Source: Candidatus Melainabacteria bacterium
Lineage (GTDB): Bacteria > Cyanobacteriota > Vampirovibrionia > 2-02-FULL-35-15
Reading direction: 5' to 3'
Length of the DNA: 64,000 bases
Assembly (NCBI GenBank): GCA_023250155.1
Contig: JAHFBG010000007.1
Location: 1 to 64,000, forward strand
The number at the start of each line of letters is the position of its first letter. Position 1 is the stretch's first letter. The notes below the pieces were generated by a model. The model worked only from the letters and a program-made list of their open reading frames with translations, was not told the origin of the DNA and did no database searches. The position numbers were made by a program, and so were the translations under genes. Of this stretch, positions 8,624 to 18,191 are shown piece by piece.

Positions 8624-9985
8624 TTGCAAATTACACCTACTATAAATAGTCTTGGTATTGCACCTGTATTAAATACAGGATTTAAATCTGATGTTTATTT
8701 AAATAGAAGAACAAAATTATTTGAAAAGCTTCCCCCTAAGTCTGTAGTAATTATCCCAAATCGAAATATTTCTATTTGGTCGAATGATGTTGAAAACAAA
8801 TTTAAACCTGACAGTGATTTTTATTACCTGACAGGATTCCAAGAACCAAACTCAATTTGTATTTTAAAAAAAGAAGATGGGAAAAATACATTTTTACTTT
8901 TCTTAGAACCAAATGATAAAGAAAAAGAAATATGGGTAGGAAAACGTACTGGGCTTGATGGTGCAAAATCTATTTATATGGCAGATGAGTCTTATCCGAT
9001 TAATGATTTTAATAATCAGTTTAAAAAATTACTCGATGGTATGGAGCATATTTATATCCCTTTTGGAAATAATAAAGATCTGGATTTAAAACTTACTTCA
9101 TGCTTGGGCGAATTGAAACGAAATAATAGAGCTGGAAAGAAGTCACCAAGCTTTGTTGGTGATCCTAGAGATTTTATTCATAAGATGAGATTGATAAAAG
9201 ATGACTTTGAAATAAATGAAATTCAAACTGCAGCAAATATTACAAAAGATGCTTTTCAATTAGCTATGTTTTCTACGCAACCTAATATACTTGAATATGA
9301 AATTGAAGCAATGCTTGATTCAAAATTTAGATCCCTAGGAGGAGGTGGACCAGCTTATCCTAGTATAGTAGGTTCAGGAGTGAATGCTACGACACTACAC
9401 TATATAAAAAACAATAAACAACTACAAAAAGATGAATTGGTTTTAGTGGATGCTGGCAGTGAGTTTAATAACTATGCTTCTGATGTAACACGGACTTATC
9501 CAGTCACTAAGAAATTTACTTCTCCTCAAAAAGATATTTATCAAATTGTTTTAGAAGCACAAATGAAAGCAATAGAAGAAATTAAACCAGGGAAACAATT
9601 TATAGATCCTTATAATAAAGCTGTTTCAGTTATAGTGGATGGTTTAAAAGGGCTTGGACTTTTAAATGGAAATACTCAAGAGATTATTGATAAAAAAGAA
9701 TATAAAAAGTTTTTTATGCATAATATTGGACACTGGTTAGGATTAGATGTTCATGATGCTGGTCCCTACATAGATGATGAGGGGAAATCTATAAAGTTTA
9801 CTCCTGGTATGGTTGTAACAGTAGAACCTGGAATCTATATATCTAATGAATTACAAGATGTACCAGAGTCTTATAAAGGTATTGGTGTGAGAATAGAAGA
9901 TGATGTACTTGTTACTGATAGTGGAAATAAGGTTTTAACAAGTGGAATACCAAAAACAGTCCAGGATATAGAGGCTATTAAGTAA
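8624..9985 (+). CDS. pepP: Xaa-Pro aminopeptidase (M24B, aminopeptidase P)
   Basis: This enzyme removes an N-terminal residue preceding proline using a dinuclear metal centre. The N-terminal creatinase-type domain (to about residue 190) includes the FYYLTGFQEPN motif. The pita-bread domain supplies the ligands in order: VLVDAGSEF (Asp, about 275), SDVTRTYPV (Asp, about 286), HNIGHWLGLDVHD (His), VEPGIYI (Glu) and RIEDDVLV (Glu). The start is a TTG at 8624; no in-frame ATG lies before the conserved region, and TAAGG upstream is a plausible binding site. Length (453) is usual for PepP. Confidence 0.92.
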   Translation: MQITPTINSLGIAPVLNTGFKSDVYLNRRTKLFEKLPPKSVVIIPNRNISIWSNDVENKFKPDSDFYYLTGFQEPNSICILKKEDGKNTFLLFLEPNDKEKEIWVGKRTGLDGAKSIYMADESYPINDFNNQFKKLLDGMEHIYIPFGNNKDLDLKLTSCLGELKRNNRAGKKSPSFVGDPRDFIHKMRLIKDDFEINEIQTAANITKDAFQLAMFSTQPNILEYEIEAMLDSKFRSLGGGGPAYPSIVGSGVNATTLHYIKNNKQLQKDELVLVDAGSEFNNYASDVTRTYPVTKKFTSPQKDIYQIVLEAQMKAIEEIKPGKQFIDPYNKAVSVIVDGLKGLGLLNGNTQEIIDKKEYKKFFMHNIGHWLGLDVHDAGPYIDDEGKSIKFTPGMVVTVEPGIYISNELQDVPESYKGIGVRIEDDVLVTDSGNKVLTSGIPKTVQDIEAIK

Positions 9986-10811
9986 AATATTTATTCAACC
10001 GTTCTGCGAAAAAATCTTTTGGTACTTTAACCATAGTATATAAAGTCTTTAGTAAATCATATTCTGAAACATTTCCAACAAGCCTCTTGTGCTTGTCTAT
10101 GACAGGCAAACATCCATAATGATTGGTAAACATTGTTTCTACGGCATTTTTAAGTAATAGCCCCGACTCAATTGTAGTCATGGTCTTAAGCATGGCATTT
10201 TTAATTAAAAAGTGTTGAACATCATCGGTACAAGATAGTATATTTATAACTTCTCTTAAAGTCATTAATCCTACGAGCTTTCTATCTTTATCAATGATTG
10301 GTAAGTTGCGTATTCTTTGTTCTTTCATAAACTTAGATGCATTGTCAACACTTTCACTATCTACTAAACATGGCGGACTTGCATCCATTATGTCTTTTAT
10401 TTGTTTTGTGTCATGTGTCAGTTCAACTTGAGCAAATAAGTGTTTTAGTAGATCACTTTCAGTAATAAATCCTACGAGTTTTTTTTCTGCATCTACAACA
10501 GGTAAGCAGCTATATTTACTTGCTACCATCATTTCAATAGCACCTTTTAAAGGAAATGTTGATTCAACTGTTGTAATCATCTTTAGCATGGCTTCTTGTA
10601 CTAAAGTTTTTCTTACATCTTTTACCCAGGAATCAACAATTTCACGAAGTGTAATTAACCCGACTAGTTTGTTATTGTTGTCGACTACAGGTAGGTTTCT
10701 TATTTTTTCATGAGCCATATATTCAGATGCACTTTTAATAGTGCTATCTTGAGTAAGCGTATGGGGCTTTTCAGTAAGTATATCTTTTATTAGCATTTTT
10801 CTTTTATCCAC
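9978..10811 (-). CDS. Protein with four CBS domains
   Basis: The 277-residue protein consists of two tandem Bateman modules. Each module repeats a pattern of D-I-L/M-x-x-x-P plus R-N-L-P-V/I-V/I-D followed by K-L-V-G-L-x-T-L-R-E and C-L-P-V-V/I-D-x-x-x-K/R-L-V-G. The two halves are clearly a duplication. CBS pairs bind adenosine nucleotides and act as energy or ligand sensors. The gene start overlaps the end of the acyl-CoA dehydrogenase gene by 22 bases (7 if Met-6 is used), so the two are coupled and the protein may regulate, or be expressed with, fatty acyl oxidation. Confidence 0.9.
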   Translation of the reverse strand: MDKRKMLIKDILTEKPHTLTQDSTIKSASEYMAHEKIRNLPVVDNNNKLVGLITLREIVDSWVKDVRKTLVQEAMLKMITTVESTFPLKGAIEMMVASKYSCLPVVDAEKKLVGFITESDLLKHLFAQVELTHDTKQIKDIMDASPPCLVDSESVDNASKFMKEQRIRNLPIIDKDRKLVGLMTLREVINILSCTDDVQHFLIKNAMLKTMTTIESGLLLKNAVETMFTNHYGCLPVIDKHKRLVGNVSEYDLLKTLYTMVKVPKDFFAERLNKYFT

Positions 10812-12925
10812 AAATCAGCAACTTTTATATCTTCCTTATCATCTTGATTTCCGATTTTTAATTCTGAGAGATTTTTCTTGATTTGTTTTTTTGTGATTAC
10901 AACAAATCTTTTTAGGGCTTCTCTTTCAGCTTCATTTATTTCAATAGACTTATGATTCAATTTTATTTGTACACTTGCTAGTGAATATAAATCCATTGCA
11001 ATGTCTGACATTCTAATTAGCTCTAACTGCCTGACCACCATATTGTTTCCATATTTTAATCCAAGCACAGCAGTTTTCAAGGATAAAATCTTTGTATGAT
11101 ACTGTATCCATAGTGCATCACTAAAGCTTAAATTCCCACATTCGAATCTTATCATTCCATAAAACAATCTCCATTTGGCTGGAATAAATGAACCCCAGAA
11201 ATCAGGAACAAACTTTCTTTTCTTTTTTGAAGACTCACTTTTTTTAGAAGGAGAAAATGGTTTCAATAATGCAAGAAAATGTTTAGCAATGGTATCAGCA
11301 TCAGTTTTTACGCTTTGTACCCCTACTCCTGTGACAAGCTGTTTCATTGCTTCATTCACACCCTCAACAATAATTCCTATCCATGCATCTCTTAGTGAAA
11401 GCTCCATGCCTCCTGGATGTCCTTTCATTGTGCCAGTGCCACCCCATAGACGAAGTGCATGTGTAGCTACGTCCCAACTACCTTCTGTGGCTAATATTTT
11501 AATAGCAGCACACTCAGCAATGATGTTCATATTATCACCGTAGTCCTGTATGATTGCTGTTGTTGTATCAGAAACTGCTCTTAATGAAGCTACTGTTGTT
11601 GCCATTCTAGAAATATATTTTTTTACCTGGGGCAAGTCAGACTGTTTTCCACCAAATGCTTTAAACATTTCTCTTTTAGTAGAGTGTTCAAGAGCTGCTT
11701 CAAAAATATATCTAGCTGCTTCAGCTGATGATGCTCCAAAACCAGCACGTCCTTTATTTAAGCCATTAAAAATAACCTTTGCACCACCTTCAACTTCTCC
11801 TAAAACTTGATTTACAGGAATTTTAAAATTGTCAAATGTTATATGAGCTTGGTTGCTGCCACGAATCATCATTAAATCAAGAGGTGTAGACATTCTCATG
11901 CCTATTTTTGCAAGCTCTTCTCTTTTATTGTTTATTTCATCCATAGAATCAGTTATTCTAAATGGTAACTCTACGATAAATACAGTGGGTTTCATTTCAT
12001 CGATTGATAAACTACCTCCCAAATCGGTTTTTGCCATCATATACATAAGTCCAGATCTATGAATGTTTGTTATATATATTTTTTCACCACTAACAACCCA
12101 ATGCTTACCATCATCTGAGAGTTTGGCAATGCATTTCATTTTTCCTATGGCATCTGTTCCAGAGGCAGGTTCTGTTAAACCAAAGGCTACAAGATATTTT
12201 CCTAGAACAACTTCCTTTAAATAATGTGATTTCTGTTCTTCTGTTCCATAAAGCATAAGTGGGGCAGAACCAATTGTGCTATGTGCACTTATAATGGCAA
12301 GTAATGTACCCGATATGTGAGCAAGAGTTTGTAATACAAGGTCATATTCTTTTTGTGAGAAACCAAGTCCACCATACTGTTTTGGTACTTTTAATTTAAA
12401 GAGGCCTATAGTACTCATCCTTTGCAAAACTTCAGGTGGTACATAACCATTTTGATCAATTTCAAATGGATTAACTAAAGCATTTGAAAGCAAGTCATGA
12501 TTAACCCTTAATTCATCTAACCAACGTTTGAAAGCTGGGGAAGGATCATTTAAAGAAGACTTCACTTTTTTTTCAGTTTCTTCTAATTTCTTTTTTTCAC
12601 TTTCATACTCCATTAATGCAGTTTGTTTATATTTGATTTCTTCAAGGTTTGTTCCATAGCCCTTGGCTAAATAGTTTAAAGTCGTTGTACTTCTTCTTAA
12701 AGCAATTTGAATCAGATGACAATAAGCATCTATTTTCTCTTTTTTTTCACCGTCTAATTCAGTTTTTAAGTTTGATAGTAGTGTAAGTGGAACATATCCT
12801 CTAAATATTTGATGAAAAATCCCTTCTTTATGAGTTTTATCACCAACCATATCCTGACTTTCATTTAAAACTTTTTTAATTTCATCTTTTTTATTGATTG
12901 GATTTTCTAATGTTGCCTTATTCAT
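10790..12925 (-). CDS. Acyl-CoA dehydrogenase family protein with extended C-terminus
   Basis: A flavoenzyme of 711 residues expected to oxidise acyl-CoA thioesters to enoyl-CoA. A charged N-terminal region of about 125 residues precedes the ACAD core. The family signature GLTEPASGTDAIG lies at 249-261, followed by the KIYITN strand and a beta-domain. The late motif GGTGTMKGHPGGMELSLRD leads into IIVEGVNEA, whose Glu aligns with the catalytic base of VLCAD-type enzymes. The C-terminal ~150 residues form an extra helical domain, as in VLCAD/ACAD9-like and other long ACADs. No electron-transfer flavoprotein genes are in the window. Substrate chain length cannot be inferred. Confidence 0.88.
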   Translation of the reverse strand: MNKATLENPINKKDEIKKVLNESQDMVGDKTHKEGIFHQIFRGYVPLTLLSNLKTELDGEKKEKIDAYCHLIQIALRRSTTTLNYLAKGYGTNLEEIKYKQTALMEYESEKKKLEETEKKVKSSLNDPSPAFKRWLDELRVNHDLLSNALVNPFEIDQNGYVPPEVLQRMSTIGLFKLKVPKQYGGLGFSQKEYDLVLQTLAHISGTLLAIISAHSTIGSAPLMLYGTEEQKSHYLKEVVLGKYLVAFGLTEPASGTDAIGKMKCIAKLSDDGKHWVVSGEKIYITNIHRSGLMYMMAKTDLGGSLSIDEMKPTVFIVELPFRITDSMDEINNKREELAKIGMRMSTPLDLMMIRGSNQAHITFDNFKIPVNQVLGEVEGGAKVIFNGLNKGRAGFGASSAEAARYIFEAALEHSTKREMFKAFGGKQSDLPQVKKYISRMATTVASLRAVSDTTTAIIQDYGDNMNIIAECAAIKILATEGSWDVATHALRLWGGTGTMKGHPGGMELSLRDAWIGIIVEGVNEAMKQLVTGVGVQSVKTDADTIAKHFLALLKPFSPSKKSESSKKKRKFVPDFWGSFIPAKWRLFYGMIRFECGNLSFSDALWIQYHTKILSLKTAVLGLKYGNNMVVRQLELIRMSDIAMDLYSLASVQIKLNHKSIEINEAEREALKRFVVITKKQIKKNLSELKIGNQDDKEDIKVADLWIKEKC

Positions 12926-12990
12926 TTTTTTTATACCTTACTATCTCTACTTTCTATTTTTGTTTTTTCATCCGTTAAATGCTAATTCTT

Positions 12991-13095
12991 GTCCTCTGTT
13001 CTCTGTTCCCCTATACGCTCTACGCTAAACGCTAGTTCTTAATTCTCTGTTCCCCTATACGCTAAACGCTAGTTCCTGTTCTACTATCTTAAACG
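12991..13095. repeat. Heptamer-type short tandem repeat tract (intergenic)
   Basis: CTCTGTTCCCCTATACGCT occurs at 13001 and again at 13045, each continuing into period-7 units of the ACGCTNN type (TACGCTC, TACGCTA, AACGCTA). TTCTTGTCCTCTGTT at 12986-13000 also occurs at the edge of the insertion inside the gene at 18191. This occupies most of the 228-base gap between the dehydrogenase and kinase genes. Confidence 0.7.
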
Positions 13096-13153
13096 CTATA
13101 TACCCAAATCTTTGACATTAAAAAGAATTATCTTGACTCTTTGTATGTTTTAT

Positions 13154-14218
13154 TTAAAATTGATTCTTTTTAATTAAGTTTCCTAAAGTATTTGCAAGAT
13201 GACTTGCTGAAAATCTTTCACTAGGTTCTTTCTCTAAGAGTTTAGAAATAAGACTGGCTAAAATTGGATTGATATTTGATTTGTAAATTATATCTAAATC
13301 AGGTGTTTCTCCTATAACTCGGGAGAGATAATCAATACGATTGTCATTGATTTTTGGTATAGGAAGGTTAGCGGTAAATTTTCTATATAAAATAGCACCA
13401 ATCGCATACATGTCAGCACTAGGGGTTAATTCAAAGCTCTTAACTGGGTTTAAAACTTGATTGGCTTGTTCGGGAGACATATACCCTAGTGTTCCAATTA
13501 CTGTTTCAGATCTTAGTTGATCTTCCAGCGATGAGCATGCAACACCAAAGTCAGCAAGTTTAGCAACTTCATTGTTAAAAAGTAATATATTTGATGGTTT
13601 TACATCACGATGAATTATATGTTTTTTGTGTACATAATCAAGAGCATTGCAGATTTGAGAAAGATATATAAGAAATGCTTTTTGTGACAACTCATCAATT
13701 TTTGTTTCTAGAGAATCATTGCTTGCATATTCCATAATAAAGAATGATAAACCTGAACCATAGGTAGAAACTATATTAGGATGTTTAAATCTTTCCATCT
13801 CTTTAATTTCCTTTAAGAAATATTTTAGATGTTCGTAGTCTGATAGCTCAGGCTTAATCATTTTTACAACATAATTTTTTTGCTCGTTTAATTCAAGTAC
13901 CTTAAAGATATTAGCCATTCCTCCGCTAGCAATATATTCTGTTATTCGATATGTTTTATTATCACTTTTAAAAACCTCACCTACTAATCTTTTTTGATCT
14001 ACAGTTTCTTTTACAGGTGTTTCAAAATCAACAGTTGATTCTAATTTGGCTTTAAATGCTTGAGCCTTTATTATTTCTTCAGGTGTTTTGAAAGTAAGCC
14101 TCGGCTTACATTCACCGATTGGGATATCAATATTTATATTGACTTTTGATGAAATGTTCTGGCTATTCATAGCTGGGCCAGTAACATTAATTCCTATTTG
14201 TTCTATTTTTCTACTCAT
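13154..14218 (-). CDS. Eukaryotic-type Ser/Thr protein kinase
   Basis: A 354-residue soluble kinase. The kinase domain spans about residues 89-350 and has all key elements: a glycine-rich loop (ASGGMANIF, with the third Gly replaced), catalytic Lys119 in YVVKMIKPE, the HRDVKPSN loop with Asp205, DFG at 223-225, and a SPE motif at about 248-250. It should be active as an ATP-dependent kinase. The ~88-residue N-terminal region is polar and lacks a membrane helix. No extracellular sensor domain or PASTA repeats are present. No partner phosphatase is nearby. Confidence 0.92.
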   Translation of the reverse strand: MSRKIEQIGINVTGPAMNSQNISSKVNINIDIPIGECKPRLTFKTPEEIIKAQAFKAKLESTVDFETPVKETVDQKRLVGEVFKSDNKTYRITEYIASGGMANIFKVLELNEQKNYVVKMIKPELSDYEHLKYFLKEIKEMERFKHPNIVSTYGSGLSFFIMEYASNDSLETKIDELSQKAFLIYLSQICNALDYVHKKHIIHRDVKPSNILLFNNEVAKLADFGVACSSLEDQLRSETVIGTLGYMSPEQANQVLNPVKSFELTPSADMYAIGAILYRKFTANLPIPKINDNRIDYLSRVIGETPDLDIIYKSNINPILASLISKLLEKEPSERFSASHLANTLGNLIKKNQF

Positions 14219-14479
14219 TTAATTGTAAGTTGATTATTCATTGTTACTTGTTTATAGCCAATTGTAAATTATTAATTTGATGGAAGATAATCTATTAGTA
14301 TCTGAATTGCTTATCTTGATTGCTTATCTTGAGTTGATTATAAATCATTAATTTACTTTGATTATTTTTAAAAGAGTTTTTTATCTTAAATCATGGTGTT
14401 CCATATTGTAAGGCTTTCTTTACTTAATCATCCAAATAACGTATTGAATTCTTTCACTAATTAGCTATAATTTTCGTTA

Positions 14480-15652
14480 ATGTTTATTATGGCAATCAAT
14501 TTTGTAAATGTTTCTTTTCAAAAGCCTTTCATAGGGAACAATAACGTTGATATTGAAAAGGCAGAAAAGAATAATAAAGTTACGGGTGAGCCAAGCACTA
14601 TTTTGTATGTTTCATCTGCATTAAACGATACTGAACCACGAAATGAGTGTAATGAACATACTGAACAAAGTCATCATTTATTCTCTGTAAAGAAAAAGCA
14701 AGGAAGCGATGTTTTAATAGACCCTAGAATTGAAGCCCTTATATTTGAAATGGGTAAGTTACTTGGTACTGAAACAAATATTCTATATGATGAGATCAGT
14801 TCAAAAAACAATGTTTTAGAACCATTTAAAAAATATGTCAGTAATCAGATAGGAATACTAGATTCTGGTTCTAAGTTGACTACTTTTGAAAATTACTACT
14901 ATGGTGAAGTTAAACCAGATAAAAAAAGACTAGCCCAACTAGAACTTTTTACAGGACCTGAAAAACATAATAAATATATAGCTTTGTATACTAATAAATT
15001 GATTAATGCATCAGGAGAGTTGTTAAAGCAACTTCTCTATATAAAGCTTCAACAGCTTGTTTATTCTCAAGAAATTGCTTTAAATGAGATGAAAATCATT
15101 GATGATTATTTGAGATTAAAAATAGATAGTCAACAAAATGGAATTAAAAGCTCTTTAGATAGTAATGAATACAAGTGGGCAAAAAATCTTATGAAGAGCA
15201 ACCCTACAGATGCAGAACTTATGCTTGATCTTATACGGAATGGACAAATTTTATTAAGTCACTCATTAAAAGCTAAAGAGCTATCAAAATACTCTCTTAT
15301 AGAAGAAACGAGTAATCTGTTAAAAGATACACCTGAAAGACTAAAAGCTTTAGAGCATTTATATAAATTGCGAGCTATGTCTGTGATGGATGATGCATTT
15401 AACTTTGCGCCAAATAAGCTATATGAACATGTTCAAAGAATTGAGTCTGAGGTAGATGGTTTGTTAAAACAAGACAATCAAACGATCTCTGATAATCCCA
15501 TTATTATAAATAATGCTTCAGAAAGCATTCAACAAATAGACAGAATTTTTCCTGAATTAGAAAATATAGTTTTAACAACTTGTAAAGAAGCTTATGATCA
15601 AGAATCTAAGATTATAAACAAATTAAAAATACAAAACTTAGTTGTGACATGA
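14480..15652 (+). CDS. Unknown helical protein
   Basis: The 390-residue product begins MFIMAINFVNVSFQKPF. The first ~75 residues are polar and probably disordered; the remainder is helical and charged, with no membrane segment, cysteine motif or recognised domain. A second in-frame ATG follows three codons later. A TATAAT box at 14466-14471 lies eight bases before the first ATG. It converges with the Ser-rich protein gene four bases away. The preceding 14219-14479 stretch is AT-rich with no other element seen. Function is unknown. Confidence 0.72.
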   Translation: MFIMAINFVNVSFQKPFIGNNNVDIEKAEKNNKVTGEPSTILYVSSALNDTEPRNECNEHTEQSHHLFSVKKKQGSDVLIDPRIEALIFEMGKLLGTETNILYDEISSKNNVLEPFKKYVSNQIGILDSGSKLTTFENYYYGEVKPDKKRLAQLELFTGPEKHNKYIALYTNKLINASGELLKQLLYIKLQQLVYSQEIALNEMKIIDDYLRLKIDSQQNGIKSSLDSNEYKWAKNLMKSNPTDAELMLDLIRNGQILLSHSLKAKELSKYSLIEETSNLLKDTPERLKALEHLYKLRAMSVMDDAFNFAPNKLYEHVQRIESEVDGLLKQDNQTISDNPIIINNASESIQQIDRIFPELENIVLTTCKEAYDQESKIINKLKIQNLVVT

Positions 15653-15656
15653 GTAG

Positions 15657-18191
15657 TTATACTCCAGATGAACTACTACTTGATGAAGTTTTTAAAATAA
15701 GTCCACTTGAAGAAGAGCTTGAACTTGTGCTTATTTGAAAACCACTTGAGCTGGTATTTGTAAATCCTGATGAAGAACTAGATGTTGTTGATAAGCTTCC
15801 TGAACTACTGCTTGATGAAGTTTTTAAAATAAGTCCACTTGAAGAAGAAGAAAGATTTTTAAGTTCATCATAACCGATTTGGGGTAGAAGTTGAAAAGAG
15901 GTTCCGTCAATTCTTATACCTGGTGAATACTTGTCAATTGCCCTTAGAAATTTATCATGTGGAATTAATGTATTAAAACTTAGTTCAGGAGAACGGTTTA
16001 AGGAAATCCCTTGTAGGTTTGCATTATCAAAACTAGTACTGTCTATTGTTAATCCACTTAGAGTAGTAATTGTTATTTGTTCTAGCCCACTGTTATTGAT
16101 TCCTAGTGAACCTGTACTTGCTATTTGTGCTTTATAATTTGGTGTTAAGTTCATAATATCTCCTCCACCAAAAATAATCAAGGGTTCAAGATTATTTAGA
16201 ATTGTTCCAAAAGGTACTGTATGTCTGACTTTCACGCCATCAGAAATTAGTAAACCACTTAAATCAAGGCTACTCCCTGAGATATTAACTATTTCAACAA
16301 ACTCATCCTGATCACTTTTAAATATGCCATCTTTATTTGTATCTGTAATAGGTGCTGCTAAAACTTCATTTATAACTAATTGTTTTAGTTGGATCTTACT
16401 AATTAGATTTATATTTGAAAGTATTTCTAGGGTTTTATCTTGGTATGAAATTTCTATTGTTGCTGCACCATTTGCTAATGGTGTTACTAAACCACCCGAA
16501 TCAATTTTTATTATTGTATCCTGAGGGTAAGTTTTAAAAGTACATTCTTTTGTTATATCCCTTGTTTCACCATTAGTATATTTAGCATATACGGATAGTT
16601 GCTGCGTGTTTGAATCTTCAAACGTCAATGAGGCTGGAGTAGTGAATATTTCTTTCAATGTTATATTGGTTGAAGTTATATTTTGAGGGATTGGGTTTGA
16701 GATGACTGGAATTGGTTGAACTGGTTTTATACTGTCTGGTATTAAAGAGCTTTCTTGTGCTGATGTTGTTGGTTCTTGTTCATTAAGTTCTTCACCTGGA
16801 GAAAAAAGCTTTAGTGAGTGTTTTATAAAACCGCTTAAATCTTTTTTTCTTTGCCAAGATGGGTCACCATTCTTACCGGAAGGATAATATGCATAATCAA
16901 TAGTATTTTTATTACATTTGAGCTCTATCGTGCCTCCTGTATTAGTAAGGTTAAAATCTTTATCAATTGAATTGTTCCCAGAGAGTACTATAAATGAGCT
17001 AGGTGATATAGTACTCTCTTTAAGTTCAAATGATGGCTTTGTATTTTCATTAATGAATATTTGACAAGCAGAAAGATTTAAAGTTTTATCAGTTAAATTT
17101 TTTAGCTCTATGAAATCATCACTGTTTTTTGCAAAGCCATCTTTATTTGAGTCTGTCGCTTGAATGGCAGGTGTGGCAAATGGAAATACCTCATTAATTA
17201 TTACTTCTTTTAAAATTGGATCTTTAGGTGGATCAACAATAAAACTCACTTCATCTTCTAGTATAAGATTTGTAGGTAGCCAAATAAATTGTGCTTTAAT
17301 TTTTGCAATTCCTTTCTTTTTTAATTTGATGGTTTGTTTGGTTGAGTTGATTTCGAGTAAATCTTTAGTGGCTTGATCTTGTGTGCTGACAGCTGTATAT
17401 TTAGTAACATCAACAGATTTTTCTAAACCAGAAAATATTAACTCAACAGTATAAGGATATTCTTTGTCAATAAAATCAAGTTGATTAAAAGTAGTATTGG
17501 AGAGTCGTAACTTTATAGATAGTGGTACTCCTAGCTCAGTATTAAATAAAATAAGCTCATTGCTTTGTATAGAGTCAATATCTTTATCTCTAACTTTATA
17601 AAATGAGCTTATGGTAAAAGGTCCATAGGGTAGCTTTTCTGGGAGTCTTATTTTGCATATGTTATTTGATAATAATGTTCCTATAATTCCTTCTTCTCTT
17701 ATTTTGAAATAGATAGGATTAGTACTTTTATATGATCCATAAATAAACAATTCTTCTTGTGGTTTAACTGCTATTTTATCTGTATGTAAAATGTGAGGTG
17801 GATTTATTGTAATATCAATAAACTCATTGTTGTTTTGTGGATAAGTGATTTCTTTACTTTTATAACCTAAATATGAAGTATAAAACCTAAGCCTTGCTTT
17901 ACTAAGAGATAGTTTTGGTACTATAAATTCAATTTCATCGCTTGTTGCTTTAGATATTCTTATAGGAGAGTTGTTTATCCATAGCTTGTTTGCAGATTTT
18001 GGTGAGCTATAGAAATTCTTCCCTTTAATTTTAACAATAGTCCCAGGAATTAGATATGATGGTTCTATCTGTAGAATCTCTGGATTGGCTCCCAGTGAAA
18101 GTATATCTGGTATAGTAAAAGCTAATCCTTGTGAAAAGCTTATAAGCAGAAGTGTTGCTAATGATGTTAATAGCAAAACTACACTTCTCAT
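15657..18191 (-). CDS. Exported protein with IPT/TIG-like and two lamin-tail domains and poly-Ser tail
   Basis: The ATG at 18191 overlaps the TAA of the upstream gene (TAATG) and starts a clean signal peptide (MRSVVLLLTSLATLLLISF...); an earlier in-frame ATG at 18230 would lie inside that gene. Order of parts: an IPT/TIG-like domain (about 30-110, LQIEPSYLIPGTIVKIKGKN); beta-rich segments; a lamin-tail domain (about 325-425, EVIINEVFPF...DFIELKN); a bacterial Ig-like stretch; a second lamin-tail domain (about 600-700, QLVINEVLAAP...EFVEIVN); then a tail of SSSSSG blocks around a repeated GLILKTSSSS unit. Lamin-tail domains in bacteria occur in secreted or surface proteins, often with nucleases or adhesins. 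No enzyme domain is seen. Confidence 0.8.
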   Translation of the reverse strand: MRSVVLLLTSLATLLLISFSQGLAFTIPDILSLGANPEILQIEPSYLIPGTIVKIKGKNFYSSPKSANKLWINNSPIRISKATSDEIEFIVPKLSLSKARLRFYTSYLGYKSKEITYPQNNNEFIDITINPPHILHTDKIAVKPQEELFIYGSYKSTNPIYFKIREEGIIGTLLSNNICKIRLPEKLPYGPFTISSFYKVRDKDIDSIQSNELILFNTELGVPLSIKLRLSNTTFNQLDFIDKEYPYTVELIFSGLEKSVDVTKYTAVSTQDQATKDLLEINSTKQTIKLKKKGIAKIKAQFIWLPTNLILEDEVSFIVDPPKDPILKEVIINEVFPFATPAIQATDSNKDGFAKNSDDFIELKNLTDKTLNLSACQIFINENTKPSFELKESTISPSSFIVLSGNNSIDKDFNLTNTGGTIELKCNKNTIDYAYYPSGKNGDPSWQRKKDLSGFIKHSLKLFSPGEELNEQEPTTSAQESSLIPDSIKPVQPIPVISNPIPQNITSTNITLKEIFTTPASLTFEDSNTQQLSVYAKYTNGETRDITKECTFKTYPQDTIIKIDSGGLVTPLANGAATIEISYQDKTLEILSNINLISKIQLKQLVINEVLAAPITDTNKDGIFKSDQDEFVEIVNISGSSLDLSGLLISDGVKVRHTVPFGTILNNLEPLIIFGGGDIMNLTPNYKAQIASTGSLGINNSGLEQITITTLSGLTIDSTSFDNANLQGISLNRSPELSFNTLIPHDKFLRAIDKYSPGIRIDGTSFQLLPQIGYDELKNLSSSSSGLILKTSSSSSSGSLSTTSSSSSGFTNTSSSGFQISTSSSSSSSGLILKTSSSSSSSGV

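Noticed and set aside
11175..11810. Plus-strand open frames within the acyl-CoA dehydrogenase gene
   Set aside because: They are opposite a full-length conserved gene and have no start signal or family similarity.
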